A stretch of DNA of 45,097 nucleotides. Source: Verrucomicrobiota bacterium. Lineage in GTDB: Bacteria > Verrucomicrobiota > Verrucomicrobiia > Limisphaerales > SXTU01. The notes beneath the pieces were generated by a model. It had not been told where the DNA came from and made no database searches. It was given only the letters and a program-made list of their open reading frames with translations. The translations under genes and the position numbers were made by a program. Location: contig JACRKB010000256.1 of assembly GCA_016235545.1 (NCBI GenBank), forward strand, positions 1 through 45,097, in the 5' to 3' direction. Positions 33,579 through 41,548 of this stretch are shown here, piece after piece (within the stretch, counting starts at the first letter, position 1; every line of letters begins with the position of its first letter).

Positions 33579-34100
33579 TCATCTCACCAGCCCGGACAAG
33601 AACCTGCGGAGCATCACGCGCACAGAATCGAAGGCAATTTCCTCCAGCACGATCCCATTCCTCGGCAGCCAGCAGATCTCCGTGACCTCACCGGGGTCGG
33701 CCTGCACGGACTTCGAGTCCACGCGCCCGATGAAGAAAAAGTCGAGCACCTGATACGTCACGCCCCGGTAGTGATAGACATTGGGCAGCGAGCAAAAGTA
33801 ATCCAGCCGCTCCACCGTCACGCCGACCTCCTCACGGATTTCCCGGCGCAGCGCATCCTCCGCCACCTCGCCCGCGTCCACGAATCCTCCCGGCACCGAG
33901 AGCTTCCCCATGTGCGGGTCCTTCGCACGGCGAATCAGCAGCACGCTCTCATCCGGCGCGAGCAGCACCGCGCCGACTGCGATGGCGGGATTGAAGTAGA
34001 ATAGGAAACCGCACGCCTCGCACTGGAACGGTGCGCGCCCGGTCACGAGCAACGCCACGCCGCACTTCGGGCAATGGCGGAACACGTCGGCGGGCTTCAT
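33579..34100 (-). CDS. Nudix hydrolase with zinc ribbon
   Basis: A 173-residue protein. The N-terminus carries a zinc ribbon, CPKCG...CEACG (FRHCPKCGVALLV, FQCEACGFLFYFNP), and the Nudix box GGFVDAGEVAEDALRREIRE followed by EVGV is complete, with both metal-binding glutamates. This arrangement is typical of NUDIX proteins of the NadM/NudC-like or ADP-ribose type, which cleave nucleoside diphosphates linked to another moiety; the substrate cannot be assigned. ATG 34100 starts the ribbon. It lies 19 bases after the deoC stop on the same strand, so the two are probably cotranscribed. Confidence 0.88.
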   Translation of the reverse strand: MKPADVFRHCPKCGVALLVTGRAPFQCEACGFLFYFNPAIAVGAVLLAPDESVLLIRRAKDPHMGKLSVPGGFVDAGEVAEDALRREIREEVGVTVERLDYFCSLPNVYHYRGVTYQVLDFFFIGRVDSKSVQADPGEVTEICWLPRNGIVLEEIAFDSVRVMLRRFLSGLVR

Positions 34101-34119
34101 GCGCTTCGCGCTTCGCGGC

Positions 34120-34914
34120 TCAATACCCGCCCGCGCCGATGGCCCCGCCGCCGCCTTGCGCCCCCTGCCCGGCCAGCTCAGCCGCAGCGCGACGACGATG
34201 CTCCTCCCGCATCGCCGCCGTGGCCGTCGCGCCGCAGCGCGAGCCGCCGAGGTCGCGCACCTTGATGAGTCCATCGAGGTCGCGCACTCCGCCCGCGGCC
34301 TTGACTTGCACCTTCGCCGACACGCTGGCGCGCATGAGGGCGAGATCGTGCTCAGTCGCGCCCTTGTAGTTGTAGCTGCCATCCGGCTGCTTCACGAAGC
34401 CGTAGCCGGAGGAGGTCTTCACCCAGTCCGCGCCCGCGCGCTCGCAGAGTTTGCAGAGCCTGACCTTGAACTCATCGCTGCCCAAACCCGCGCCGCCCTT
34501 GGTCAGGTAATCGTTTTCGAAAATCACCTTCACCTTCGCGCCGTGCCGGTGTGCCTCATCGCAAACCGCCTTCACGTCGCGCTCCACGTATTCCCAGTCG
34601 CCGGAGAGCGCCTTGCCGAGGTTGACGACCATGTCGATCTCCACCGCGCCGTCGCGGCAGGCGAGTTCCGTCTCGTAGCGCTTGGATTCGGTCGCGGAAT
34701 TGCCGTGCGGGAAGCCGATGACCGCGCCGACGAAGACGCCGCTGCCTCGGAGCAGCTCCGCCGCGCGCTTCACTGCGTAGGGTTTGATGCAGACGGAGGC
34801 GACCTGATATTTCGCAGCCAGCCGGCAGCCGTCCTCCAAGTCCTGGTCCGTCATAGTCGGATGCAGGAGTGAGTGGTCAATCATCTTTGCCAGTTCTTCG
34901 TAGGTGTGTCTCAT
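34120..34914 (-). CDS. deoC: Deoxyribose-phosphate aldolase
   Basis: The enzyme cleaves 2-deoxyribose-5-phosphate to acetaldehyde and glyceraldehyde-3-phosphate in deoxynucleoside breakdown. Family blocks are IDHSLLHPTMTDQDLEDGCR, VASVCIKPYAVKRAAELL, VGAVIGFPHGNSATESKRYE, GAVEIDMVVNLGKALSGDWE, KVKVIFENDYL, and the Schiff-base lysine in WVKTSSGYGF, followed by VQVKAAGGVRDLDGLIKVRD and LGGSRCGATATAAM. At 264 residues it is slightly long, because the C-terminus has a Gly/Ala-rich tail (QGAQGGGGAIGAGGY). ATG 34914 is chosen from family start similarity. A Nudix gene follows. A palindrome lies upstream. Confidence 0.93.
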   Translation of the reverse strand: MRHTYEELAKMIDHSLLHPTMTDQDLEDGCRLAAKYQVASVCIKPYAVKRAAELLRGSGVFVGAVIGFPHGNSATESKRYETELACRDGAVEIDMVVNLGKALSGDWEYVERDVKAVCDEAHRHGAKVKVIFENDYLTKGGAGLGSDEFKVRLCKLCERAGADWVKTSSGYGFVKQPDGSYNYKGATEHDLALMRASVSAKVQVKAAGGVRDLDGLIKVRDLGGSRCGATATAAMREEHRRRAAAELAGQGAQGGGGAIGAGGY

Positions 34915-34969
34915 GTTCGGTAAGCGGCCGCAGACTGTCTTAATGCGCGTTGAAATGCCAATCCTCTCT

Positions 34970-35130
34970 TCAACCCGAACTCCGAAATGGAATGGCCGCG
35001 AAAGGGCGCGAAGAGCGCAAAGGAATGGAGTCAGAAGCCAGAAGCCAGGAGACCGAGCTTGCGCTTCCACCCATTCTGACTTCTTTCCGTTGCGCCCTTT
35101 CACGGCTGAACTTCGGATTTTGAGTTTAAT
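34970..35130. repeat. Palindromic element, CCGAACTCCGAA family, inverted copy
   Basis: The left arm CAACCCGAACTCCGAAATGG followed by CCGCGAAAGGGCGCGAAGAG (34971-35018) pairs with the right arm CGTTGCGCCCTTTCACGGCT followed by GAACTTCGGATTTTGAG (35088-35125). The arm types are swapped relative to the copy at 5345-5510, so this copy is in the opposite orientation; its loop has diverged. It fills much of the 422-base gap 34915-35336. The remainder (35131-35336) shows nothing recognisable. Confidence 0.72.
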
Positions 35131-35336
35131 CCGGCTCTCTCTTGGGCGCATCTCAGTGTGCTAATCCGGAGAGATTCCTTTGAAACCAAAAAGGCGAGGC
35201 AAGGAAATCTGAAGTATGTCGAAGGCGGTGATGGCGCACCAAACGGTGCGGCTGGATGCGTTGAACTGCCGCGCTTCTGCCGCTGGCCTTCGTGCTCTTC
35301 GTGCCTTTGTGGTTCAAGTCACCTGCATGGTTCCGG

Positions 35337-36485
35337 CTAATCCAGCGTCTTCAGCCCATCCACGACGCTCATCCGCGCCGCCGCCAGCGCGGGGCCAAAG
35401 CTCGAAACCACTCCCAGCCCGGCGGCGACCAGCGAGCTGATGCCCAGGATTCGCGGCGTGACCTCGAAGGTCACGAAGATGCCGCCGGTGATCTTGGAGA
35501 TGTTGACGCCGTGATTGAAAAGCCACCAAGCCCCGCCGACGCCCAGCACGGCACCGATGAACGCCAGCCCAAAACTCTCCGCCAGGATGAACCCGAACAA
35601 TTCCCAGCGCTGAAACCCCAGGGCCTTGAGCACCGCCAGCTCGCGGAAGCGCTCGCGGATGGCCATGCTCATGGTGCTGGCAGAGACGAGCACGAGCGTG
35701 AAGACCACGACCGTGGAGATGGAGCCGATGAGGATTTTGATGTTGCCCCACATGGACACCATGCTCATTTGAAACGCCCGCTCCGTCTCGGCCCGGACCT
35801 CGGCGGATGTGTTCTCGAACGCCTTGTTGATCTCCTCCACCACCGTGGGCATCTCCTCGATGCTGCGCACCTTCACCCACCATGTCCCCACCTGCCCGAG
35901 GCTGCCGGACGCCTCGTCCAGATACTTGTGATGGAAGAAAACATTCCGATCATCAATCGTGCCCTCGTAAAAGCCCATCACCGTCAGTTCCAGATCGCAC
36001 GGCCAGATTGTCCCGGTGAAGGGAAGGCGATCCCCCATCTTCATCCCGTATTTCTCGGCGGTGATCTTGCCCACGATGCACCCGCGGACATTCTTCACCC
36101 ACGCCTCATGCTGGTCGCGGGGCGTCTTCATCTCGGCGACCAGCGCGGGCATCGTCACCGGGTCCAGCGCGAACTGCGCAAAGGTCATGAACTTCTCGTC
36201 GCGAAACTGCCCGCCGAAAAACGTGAAGGGCGTGGCAGCCTCGACGCCGGGGATTTTCTCCAACACCTGCCGCTGCCGTGCGGGCAGCAGGTTCGCCAGC
36301 GAGATTTTGTTCCGCACGATCACCCGCAGTGCCGCGCCGATGTCCTCCGGGGGCACCGTCATCTCGCGCACAGCCACTTGCAGCATCACCAGCAGGAAGA
36401 GGCTCACCGCCACGCTCAACACACACAGCGCCGCGCGCCGCTTGTTGCGCAGCGCGTTCTTCGCGATGAAGCCAGGAATGGTCAT
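35337..36485 (-). CDS. FtsX/MacB-type ABC transporter permease
   Basis: A 382-residue inner-membrane permease. An N-terminal helix (AALCVLSVAVSLFLLVMLQV) is followed by a periplasmic domain (about 45-250, with FTFFGGQFRDEKFMTFAQFA and GDRLPFTGTIWPCDLELTVM) and three C-terminal transmembrane helices (IKILIGSISTVVVFTLVLVS, FGFILAESFGLAFIGAVLGV, RILGISSLVAAGLGVVSSFG). The signature MSMAIRERFRELAVLKALGF precedes the FtsX domain and the end reads RMSVVDGLKTLD. The ATPase gene is upstream on the same strand, so this is a two-component exporter core of the MacB/LolCDE/DevC type. The partner adaptor may be the HlyD gene at 26578-27756. A 385-base nested palindrome separates permease and ATPase. Confidence 0.9.
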   Translation of the reverse strand: MTIPGFIAKNALRNKRRAALCVLSVAVSLFLLVMLQVAVREMTVPPEDIGAALRVIVRNKISLANLLPARQRQVLEKIPGVEAATPFTFFGGQFRDEKFMTFAQFALDPVTMPALVAEMKTPRDQHEAWVKNVRGCIVGKITAEKYGMKMGDRLPFTGTIWPCDLELTVMGFYEGTIDDRNVFFHHKYLDEASGSLGQVGTWWVKVRSIEEMPTVVEEINKAFENTSAEVRAETERAFQMSMVSMWGNIKILIGSISTVVVFTLVLVSASTMSMAIRERFRELAVLKALGFQRWELFGFILAESFGLAFIGAVLGVGGAWWLFNHGVNISKITGGIFVTFEVTPRILGISSLVAAGLGVVSSFGPALAAARMSVVDGLKTLD

Positions 36486-36496
36486 GCGACGAGGAG

Positions 36497-36868
36497 GGAA
36501 GACGGGGTTTTATTAGGAGAGCAGGAGGGCAGGAAGCGGGTGGGAATGTCCATCCCACCTGCGGGAGCATCTGGACTGAGCCGGAGCGATGCAGTTGGTG
36601 TCTGGGTGGAACGGGCCACCGGCCCGTTGCGGCGGGCGACCCGCCCGCCGCTCGCGGGGCGACCAGCGCACACAAATTGGTTCGAGCGTGGGCTATGCCG
36701 ACTCTCGGCGGCAAGTTGCCGTCGAGCACGGCCGAACTGGCCGTTCCACCCTGAGCAATCTGCATCGCTCCAGCGGCTACTCGCCCCAGCCAGTGTCGTG
36801 GCTTGCCGGAAATCGCGATGTATCCACTCCCCTCCTGCCCTCCTGCCCTCCTTATAAAATCCCCTCCC
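36497..36868. repeat. Nested palindromes between ABC ATPase and permease
   Basis: The outermost arms are GGGGTTTTATTAGGAGAGC then AGGAGGGCAGGAAG (from about 36497) and CTCCTGCCCTCCTGCCCTCC then TTATAAAATCCCCTCC (to 36868). A middle pair is GAGCCGGAGCGATGCAG (near 36580) with CTGCATCGCTCCAGCGGC (near 36760). The innermost are short stems ACGGGCCACCGGCCCGT (36611-36627) and GGCGGGCGACCCGCCCGCC (36631-36649). Together they fill the whole gap inside what should be one operon. Confidence 0.75.
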
Positions 36869-36870
36869 CC

Positions 36871-37548
36871 TCATGGCAGCAGCTCTCCTTTTTCCAGATG
36901 CACGGAGCGCGACCCGAACGCCGCCGCCTTCGGGTCGTGCGTCACCATGATGACCGTCTTGCCCGCCGTGCGGCTCAGCGCCTGCAAAATCCCCAGCACC
37001 TCCTGCGCGGAGTGCGCATCGAGGTTGCCGGTCGGCTCATCCGCCACGATCAGCCTCGGGTCCGTCACCAGCGCGCGGGCGATGGCCACCCGCTGCTCCT
37101 GCCCGCCGGAAAGTTGTCGCGGCAGATGATGCGAGCGGTCGCCCAGCCCCACCAATTCGAGCGCCGTCGTCGCCAGCCGCTTGCGCTCGCGCCCTCCGAG
37201 CTGCGTCAGCAACAACGGGAGCTCCACGTTCTCGAACGCGGTCAGCACCGGGATGAGATTGAACGATTGAAAGACAAACCCCACGTTCTGGTTCCGCCAA
37301 TCCGCAAGCGCGGACTCATCGAGCTGCCCCACGTCCACGCCCTGCACCAGACACTGGCCGTCCGTGGGCCGGTCCACGCCCGCGATGATGTGCAACAGTG
37401 TGGACTTCCCCGACCCCGACGGCCCCATCAGCGCGAGGAACTCCCCGGCCCCGATGTCCAGCGACACGCCATTGAGCGCCGTCACCTGGATGTCGCCCTG
37501 CTGATACACCTTCGAGAGGTTGCGGATGCTGACCACGGGTTCCGTCAT
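36871..37548 (-). CDS. ABC transporter ATP-binding protein (LolD/MacB type)
   Basis: A 225-residue ATPase. Walker A is GPSGSGKST in [20 protein letters not shown], the Q-loop lies in [20 protein letters not shown], the signature is [16 protein letters not shown], and Walker B is [13 protein letters not shown] followed by the H-loop [14 protein letters not shown]. The length and motifs are those of the LolD/MacB/DevA exporter branch, which drives lipoprotein sorting, macrolide or metabolite export. Start ATG 37548. The FtsX-type permease follows downstream across a palindromic spacer. The upstream region (37549-37861) contains a further palindrome shared with the divergent ABC-F gene. Confidence 0.93.
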   Translation of the reverse strand: MTEPVVSIRNLSKVYQQGDIQVTALNGVSLDIGAGEFLALMGPSGSGKSTLLHIIAGVDRPTDGQCLVQGVDVGQLDESALADWRNQNVGFVFQSFNLIPVLTAFENVELPLLLTQLGGRERKRLATTALELVGLGDRSHHLPRQLSGGQEQRVAIARALVTDPRLIVADEPTGNLDAHSAQEVLGILQALSRTAGKTVIMVTHDPKAAAFGSRSVHLEKGELLP

Positions 37549-37589
37549 GCGCGCGGAGAATTACGGCAACGCCCGATCGAAAGCAAACC

Positions 37590-37724
37590 TCGGAGACAGG
37601 GGTCAGGAGGCAGGAGTCAGAAGACAGAAATCAGTCCGCCGCCGCGGGGCGCATCCAGTTACCTTCGGCATTCTGCCTCCTGACATCCGACTCCTGACTT
37701 CTGACTCCTACCTCTCCGACTTCC
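37590..37724. repeat. Palindrome between divergent ABC ATPase and ABC-F genes
   Basis: Left arm CTCGGAGACAGGGGTCAGGA then GGCAGGAGTCAGAAGACAG (37590-37628) pairs with right arm CTGCCTCCTGACATCCGACT then CCTGACTTCTGACTCCTACC (37674-37711) and CTCTCCGAC. The rest of the 313-base gap (37725-37861) has no recognisable motif other than being GC-rich; promoters for both genes must be here. Confidence 0.72.
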
Positions 37725-37861
37725 CCATTGACGCCGGACGCTCCGGGCCTAGCCTCTGCCGCTCGTCGCCGAAGACAAATCCAACGCTCCGGCTCCAGCG
37801 GAGTGCAGGTCGGTTTTTCCTCCCCGCAGCGGCGGTCATCCGTCGGCGACCCTTTTGTTTC

Positions 37862-39472
37862 ATGCTCAACATTCGAGATCTGAAGATGACACTGGGCGGG
37901 CGCGTGCTGTTTGAAGCCGCGTCGCTTGGGGTGAATTACGGCGACCGCGTCGCGCTGGTCGGGCCCAACGGCGCGGGCAAGACCACGTTGTTCTCCATCG
38001 TCCTCAAGCAGAAAGAGCCGGACTCCGGCACCGTCGAGCGAGACGAGTGGACGATGGTGGGCCATCTGCCGCAGGAGGCCGAGGCGCACGGCGAGGAGAC
38101 GATTCTGGATGTGGCCACCGGGCGCGTGGACGAGCTGCCGCGCCTGGAGAAACGGCTTCATGAGCTGGAGGCAGCGGGCCGGGTGTCCGCCCCCGAATAT
38201 CTGGAAGCGCACGCGAAGCACGACGCGCTGAACGATCCGCAGGTGGAGACGAAGGCCAAGAAGATGCTGCGCGGGCTGGGCTTTCGCGAGACGGACCTCG
38301 ACCGCAAGGCCCGGGAGATGAGCGGCGGCTGGATCATGCGCGCGCGTCTGGCGCGGCTGCTCGTCATGGAGCCGGACCTCCTGCTGCTGGATGAGCCGAC
38401 GAACCATCTCGACCTCCTCTCGCTGCTCTGGCTGCAAAATTACCTGAAGAACTACTCGGGCGCGCTGCTGCTCATCTCGCACGACCGCCAGTTCATGGAC
38501 GAGGTGGTGACGCAGGTGCATGAAATCTCCGAGAAGAAGCTCATCGCCTACACTGGCAACTACACGGACTTCCTGCGCCAGCGCGAGGAACGCTACGAGC
38601 AGCAGTCTTCCGCCTACAAGAACCAGCAGAAGGAAATCGCCGCGCTCCAGGAATTCGCGGACCGCTTCCGCGCCGTCCCTTCGAAGGCGTCGCAGGCGAT
38701 GAGCAAGCTCAAGCAGATCGAGCGGATGGAGCTAATCGAAAAGCCCCTCGCGCCGCGCAGGCCCTTCCGCTTTCAAATCCCCCCGCCACCGCGCGGCGGC
38801 CAGCGCGCCGTCTCCCTCGAAGGCATCCACATGGCCTACGGGGCCACGCAGGTCTATCGCGGACTCGACCTGACCATCGAGCGCGGTGAGCGCACGGTGC
38901 TTGTCGGCCCGAACGGCGCGGGCAAATCAACTCTGCTCAAAATTCTGGCGGGCGTCGTGGAACATCAGAAGGGCGCGCGCGACCTTGGGCACAACGCCAA
39001 GATTGGTTACTTCAGCCAGCACCGCGCCGACACGCTCGACCCGGAGAAGACTGTCCTCGACGAGGTGCTGGCCAGCGCGCCCGCCATGCGCGAGGACGAG
39101 GCGCGCGGCGTGCTCGGCTCCTTCATGTTCCGCAAGGACGACATCTTCAAGAAGACGGCGATCCTCAGCGGCGGCGAAAAGAGCCGGCTCAACCTGGTGA
39201 AATTCCTCGTGGATCCGCCGAACCTCCTGCTCATGGACGAGCCAACCACGCACCTCGACATCCAGACTGTCGAGTCCCTCACTCTGGCGCTCGAGCGCTA
39301 CGAGGGCACTCTGGTGTTCATCTCGCACGACGTGCATTTCATCCGCCACCTCGCGACCAAGGTGCTGCACGTCAACGCCGGCCATGTGACGCCTTATGTG
39401 GGCGGCTACCAGTATTTCATGGAGAAGTCCGGGGCGGGTGAGGACGCCCGCGCAGCGCTCACGGCGGGGTGA
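37862..39472 (+). CDS. ABC-F family ATPase (ribosome-associated type)
   Basis: A 536-residue soluble protein with two ABC domains and no transmembrane region. The first Walker A is GPNGAGKTT near residue 34, with MSGGWIMRARLARLLVMEPD as signature and LLLLDEPTNHLDLLSL as Walker B. The inter-domain linker reads YEQQSSAYKNQQKEIAALQE then FADRFRAVPSKASQAMSKLK, the P-site tRNA interaction motif region. The second half has GPNGAGKSTLLKILAGVVEH, ILSGGEKSRLNLVKFLVDPP and LLLMDEPTTHLDIQTVE. Such proteins act on the ribosome in translation control or antibiotic protection; the subtype cannot be told. ATG 37862 (MLNIRDLKMTLGG) fits the family start. It is divergent from the ABC ATPase gene. Confidence 0.93.
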   Translation: MLNIRDLKMTLGGRVLFEAASLGVNYGDRVALVGPNGAGKTTLFSIVLKQKEPDSGTVERDEWTMVGHLPQEAEAHGEETILDVATGRVDELPRLEKRLHELEAAGRVSAPEYLEAHAKHDALNDPQVETKAKKMLRGLGFRETDLDRKAREMSGGWIMRARLARLLVMEPDLLLLDEPTNHLDLLSLLWLQNYLKNYSGALLLISHDRQFMDEVVTQVHEISEKKLIAYTGNYTDFLRQREERYEQQSSAYKNQQKEIAALQEFADRFRAVPSKASQAMSKLKQIERMELIEKPLAPRRPFRFQIPPPPRGGQRAVSLEGIHMAYGATQVYRGLDLTIERGERTVLVGPNGAGKSTLLKILAGVVEHQKGARDLGHNAKIGYFSQHRADTLDPEKTVLDEVLASAPAMREDEARGVLGSFMFRKDDIFKKTAILSGGEKSRLNLVKFLVDPPNLLLMDEPTTHLDIQTVESLTLALERYEGTLVFISHDVHFIRHLATKVLHVNAGHVTPYVGGYQYFMEKSGAGEDARAALTAG

Positions 39473-39484
39473 GGGCAGCGACTC

Positions 39485-39571
39485 CTCCTGCTCGTAATCT
39501 TGATTCTAATCCTGCCCTGCTTCTGAGAACGGGAAGAGGAGCAAGATCAGGATTAGGATTACGAGCAGGAG
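39485..39571. repeat. Hairpin, GATTACGAGCAGGAG family, copy 2
   Basis: Left arm CTCCTGCTCGTAATC (39485-39499) is exactly complementary to GATTACGAGCAGGAG (39557-39571); the inner parts pair less well. The same core occurs in the hairpin at 19763-19820. It begins 13 bases after the ABC-F stop and could help end that transcript. Confidence 0.78.
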
Positions 39572-39607
39572 CGGAAAAACGATCGGGTGCAAAAAGGTGA
39601 GATGTGG

Positions 39608-39830
39608 GGGCGCAAGTCAGGATTTGAGAGTCTCTCATTAGCACCCGGCTTCAGCCAGGTGTTGGGGCAGGAACACGATGGCCAGCCGTTTCAACGGCTT
39701 TTGCAAATCGCATTGCCAGCCATCTGGGGCAAACCGTTGAAACGGTTTGCCCTCGCACCACCCGCTTTCACCCGGCTGAAGCCGGGTGCTAATGAGATTG
39801 TGCATTGCGGTCAAAAGCTGATTTGCGCCC
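39608..39830. repeat. MITE-like element, copy 2 (opposite orientation to copy 1)
   Basis: This 223-base segment begins GGGCGCAAGTCAG (39608-39620) and ends CTGATTTGCGCCC (39818-39830), a 13-base terminal inverted repeat with one mismatch. Its reverse complement aligns end to end with 4223-4444. It contains clean internal palindromes such as CCGTTTCAACGG, AACCGTTGAAACGGTT and ACCCGGCTGAAGCCGGGT. The 7-mer TGAGATG flanks it on both sides (39598-39604 and 39831-39837), a possible target-site duplication if three extra bases on the left are allowed. It sits just upstream of the small Lys-rich gene. Confidence 0.82.
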
Positions 39831-39913
39831 TGAGATGCGACCAACGAGCGTCTTCTATTGTAAAGCTGGTCAAAACAGACAGACTCGCGCCCAACCTTAA
39901 ACAGGAACTCATT

Positions 39914-40009
39914 ATGGCCAAAGGAAACAACAGTCAGAAAAAAGAAACCAAGAAGCCGAAGAAGGAAAAGCCAAAGGCTGCGCCCGCAGCTTCCCGGCGA
40001 GCCCCCTGA
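39914..40009 (+). CDS. Small Lys-rich protein (31 residues)
   Basis: An ATG at 39914 preceded by a good ribosome-binding site (AGGAA at 39903-39907, six bases before the ATG), unlike most genes here. The peptide starts MAKGNNSQKKETKKPKKEKP and ends AAPAASRRAP; it is very basic and probably disordered. I recall short proteins with a similar MAKGxxSxKK start in other bacteria, with no known function, but that is not proof. Nucleic-acid or ribosome binding is a guess from the charge. It lies between the MITE-like element and the PfkB kinase gene. Confidence 0.6.
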   Translation: MAKGNNSQKKETKKPKKEKPKAAPAASRRAP

Positions 40010-40222
40010 GAGGCCGCTCTGATCGCGGAGAGGGTGAAGAACCATTGGGCGCACTCGCGGTCTCCAACTCCGGGTTCATCACTGTGGCCCTGCCAACACT
40101 TTCTCACTCCGAAAGTGGAAGCATGTGGAGGAAGGGGTTCATTGGAACTCGCCCGATACTCGCCACGACCTGTCTGAATTCTTGTCTAAATTCTTGCAGA
40201 CACGCCACCCCCCTTTCCCTAC

Positions 40223-40262
40223 GCTTCCGCTCACCCTGAGCCACTTAAGGCGCAGCGGAAGC
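40223..40262 (+). promoter_or_regulatory. Possible leader hairpin upstream of PfkB kinase gene
   Basis: GCTTCCGCT (40223-40231) and AGCGGAAGC (40254-40262) are exactly complementary, forming a 9-base stem with a 22-base loop that ends 14 bases before the ATG at 40277. A second small stem, CACTTTC (40097-40103) with GAAAGTG (40111-40117), lies further upstream. No T-run follows and no known riboswitch is recognised. The rest of the 267-base gap is unremarkable. Confidence 0.35.
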
Positions 40263-40276
40263 ACCAGCTTTTGACC

Positions 40277-41326
40277 ATGAAAATGAAATCCGGCTCCAAC
40301 CGCAGCGGCCTCCTGGGCGGCGGCAATTGGATAGTTGACCAGGTCAAGATGATTGATGTGTATCCGCAGCGCGAGCGGCTCGCCAACATCAGCCGCCAGT
40401 CCGAAGGCACCGGCGGAGCGCCCTACAACGTGCTCGTGGACCTAGCCCGGCTCGGCGCACCCTTCCCGCTCATCGGCGCGGGCCTCGTGGGCAAGGACCT
40501 CCTCGGCAACCAGATTCTAGAGGACTGCAAGCGCCACAAAATCGATCCGAAGTTCCTCCGCACCACCGCTGACGCGCCCACCTCCTACACCGACGTGATG
40601 ACCGAGGTGGCCGGCGGCGTGCGCACGTTCTTCCACTGCCGGGGCGCCAACGCGCTCTGGGACGGCAAGGACCTCGACTTCACCAAGACCAAGGCAAAGA
40701 TCTTCCACCTCGGCTATCTGCTGCTGCTCGACGCGATGGACAAGGATGACAAGAAGTTCGGCACCAAGGCCGCTGCGCTCCTCGCCGCAGCCCAGGCCGC
40801 CGGCCTCAAGACCAGCGTGGACACAGTCAGCGAGGACAGCGACCGCTTCGCCAAAATCGTGACGCCCGCGCTCAAGTTCGTGGACTACTGCATCCTCAAC
40901 GAAATCGAGGCGGGCAAGACTGCTGGCTTCAAAATCCGCAAGCCGGACGGCTCCCTGGACACCGTCTCCCTCCGCCACGCCGCTGGCGCGCTGCTGCAAT
41001 GTGGCGTGAAGGAACTCGTCGTCATCCACTTCCCCGAAGGCGGTTTCGCCCGCACGCGGGACGGCAAGGACTCATGGCAGTCCTCGCTTAACCTCCCGCA
41101 AAAATACATCGCGGGAAGCGCGGGCGCGGGTGACGGCTTCTGTGCCGGCGTGCTCTACGGCCTGCATGAGGGCTGGGATTTGCAACGATGCCTGCTCACG
41201 GGTGTCTGCGTAGCGGCTGCAAGCCTGAGCCACCCGACCTGCACCCAAGGCGTCGGCAAGCTCGACGCCGCTCTGGCGCTGGCCAAGAAATTCAGGCCCC
41301 GCCCCCCGCTGGAGCCGGAGTTTTAG
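40277..41326 (+). CDS. PfkB-family carbohydrate kinase
   Basis: A 349-residue sugar or nucleoside kinase of the ribokinase/PfkB family. Features are the N-terminal LLGGGNWIVDQVKMIDVYPQ, the substrate-binding GTGGAPYNVLVDLARLGAPF, GAGLVGKDLLGNQIL, and the C-terminal ATP and catalytic site IAGSAGAGDGFCAGVLYGLH with the catalytic Asp. The ribokinase-like middle includes KTSVDTVSEDSDRFAKIV and FVDYCILNEIEAGKTAG. The substrate cannot be told. I use ATG 40277; a TTG six bases earlier is possible. It is preceded by a possible leader hairpin and converges with the epimerase gene. Confidence 0.9.
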   Translation: MKMKSGSNRSGLLGGGNWIVDQVKMIDVYPQRERLANISRQSEGTGGAPYNVLVDLARLGAPFPLIGAGLVGKDLLGNQILEDCKRHKIDPKFLRTTADAPTSYTDVMTEVAGGVRTFFHCRGANALWDGKDLDFTKTKAKIFHLGYLLLLDAMDKDDKKFGTKAAALLAAAQAAGLKTSVDTVSEDSDRFAKIVTPALKFVDYCILNEIEAGKTAGFKIRKPDGSLDTVSLRHAAGALLQCGVKELVVIHFPEGGFARTRDGKDSWQSSLNLPQKYIAGSAGAGDGFCAGVLYGLHEGWDLQRCLLTGVCVAAASLSHPTCTQGVGKLDAALALAKKFRPRPPLEPEF

Positions 41327-41334
41327 CCGACTCC

Positions 41335-41515
41335 ATTCAATTGGAGACGCGGTCGCTTTAACGCGGAGACGCTGAGGACGCGGAGGAACGCAGCGTTGAT
41401 GCAGGCAGTTTGTGTTCACCATTGGGTATCCCTCGCCGGTGGCTTCTCCGAGCATCTTTGCGTCCTCTGCGTTGAAGCGAAACCATCGGATTTCAACCGC
41501 ATGGATTCGGGTTAG
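41335..41515. repeat. Palindrome between convergent PfkB and epimerase genes
   Basis: Left arm CTTTAACGCGGAGACGCTGA then GGACGCGGAGGAACGC (about 41355-41390) pairs with the right arm TTTGCGTCCTCTGCGTTGAA (41457-41476) and GCGAAACCATCGG. The outer segments CCGACTCCAT (41328-41337) and ATGGATTCGG (41501-41510) also match. It lies in the 222-base gap between the two convergent stops. Confidence 0.68.
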
Positions 41516-41548
41516 GCGGGCAGACAGGGGTGGCCACGGGCGACCAAC

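Noticed and set aside
40265-40277. CAGCTTTTGACCA identical to part of the MITE-like element end
   Set aside because: Only 13 bases match, there is no rest of an element, and it overlaps the kinase start; chance is likely.
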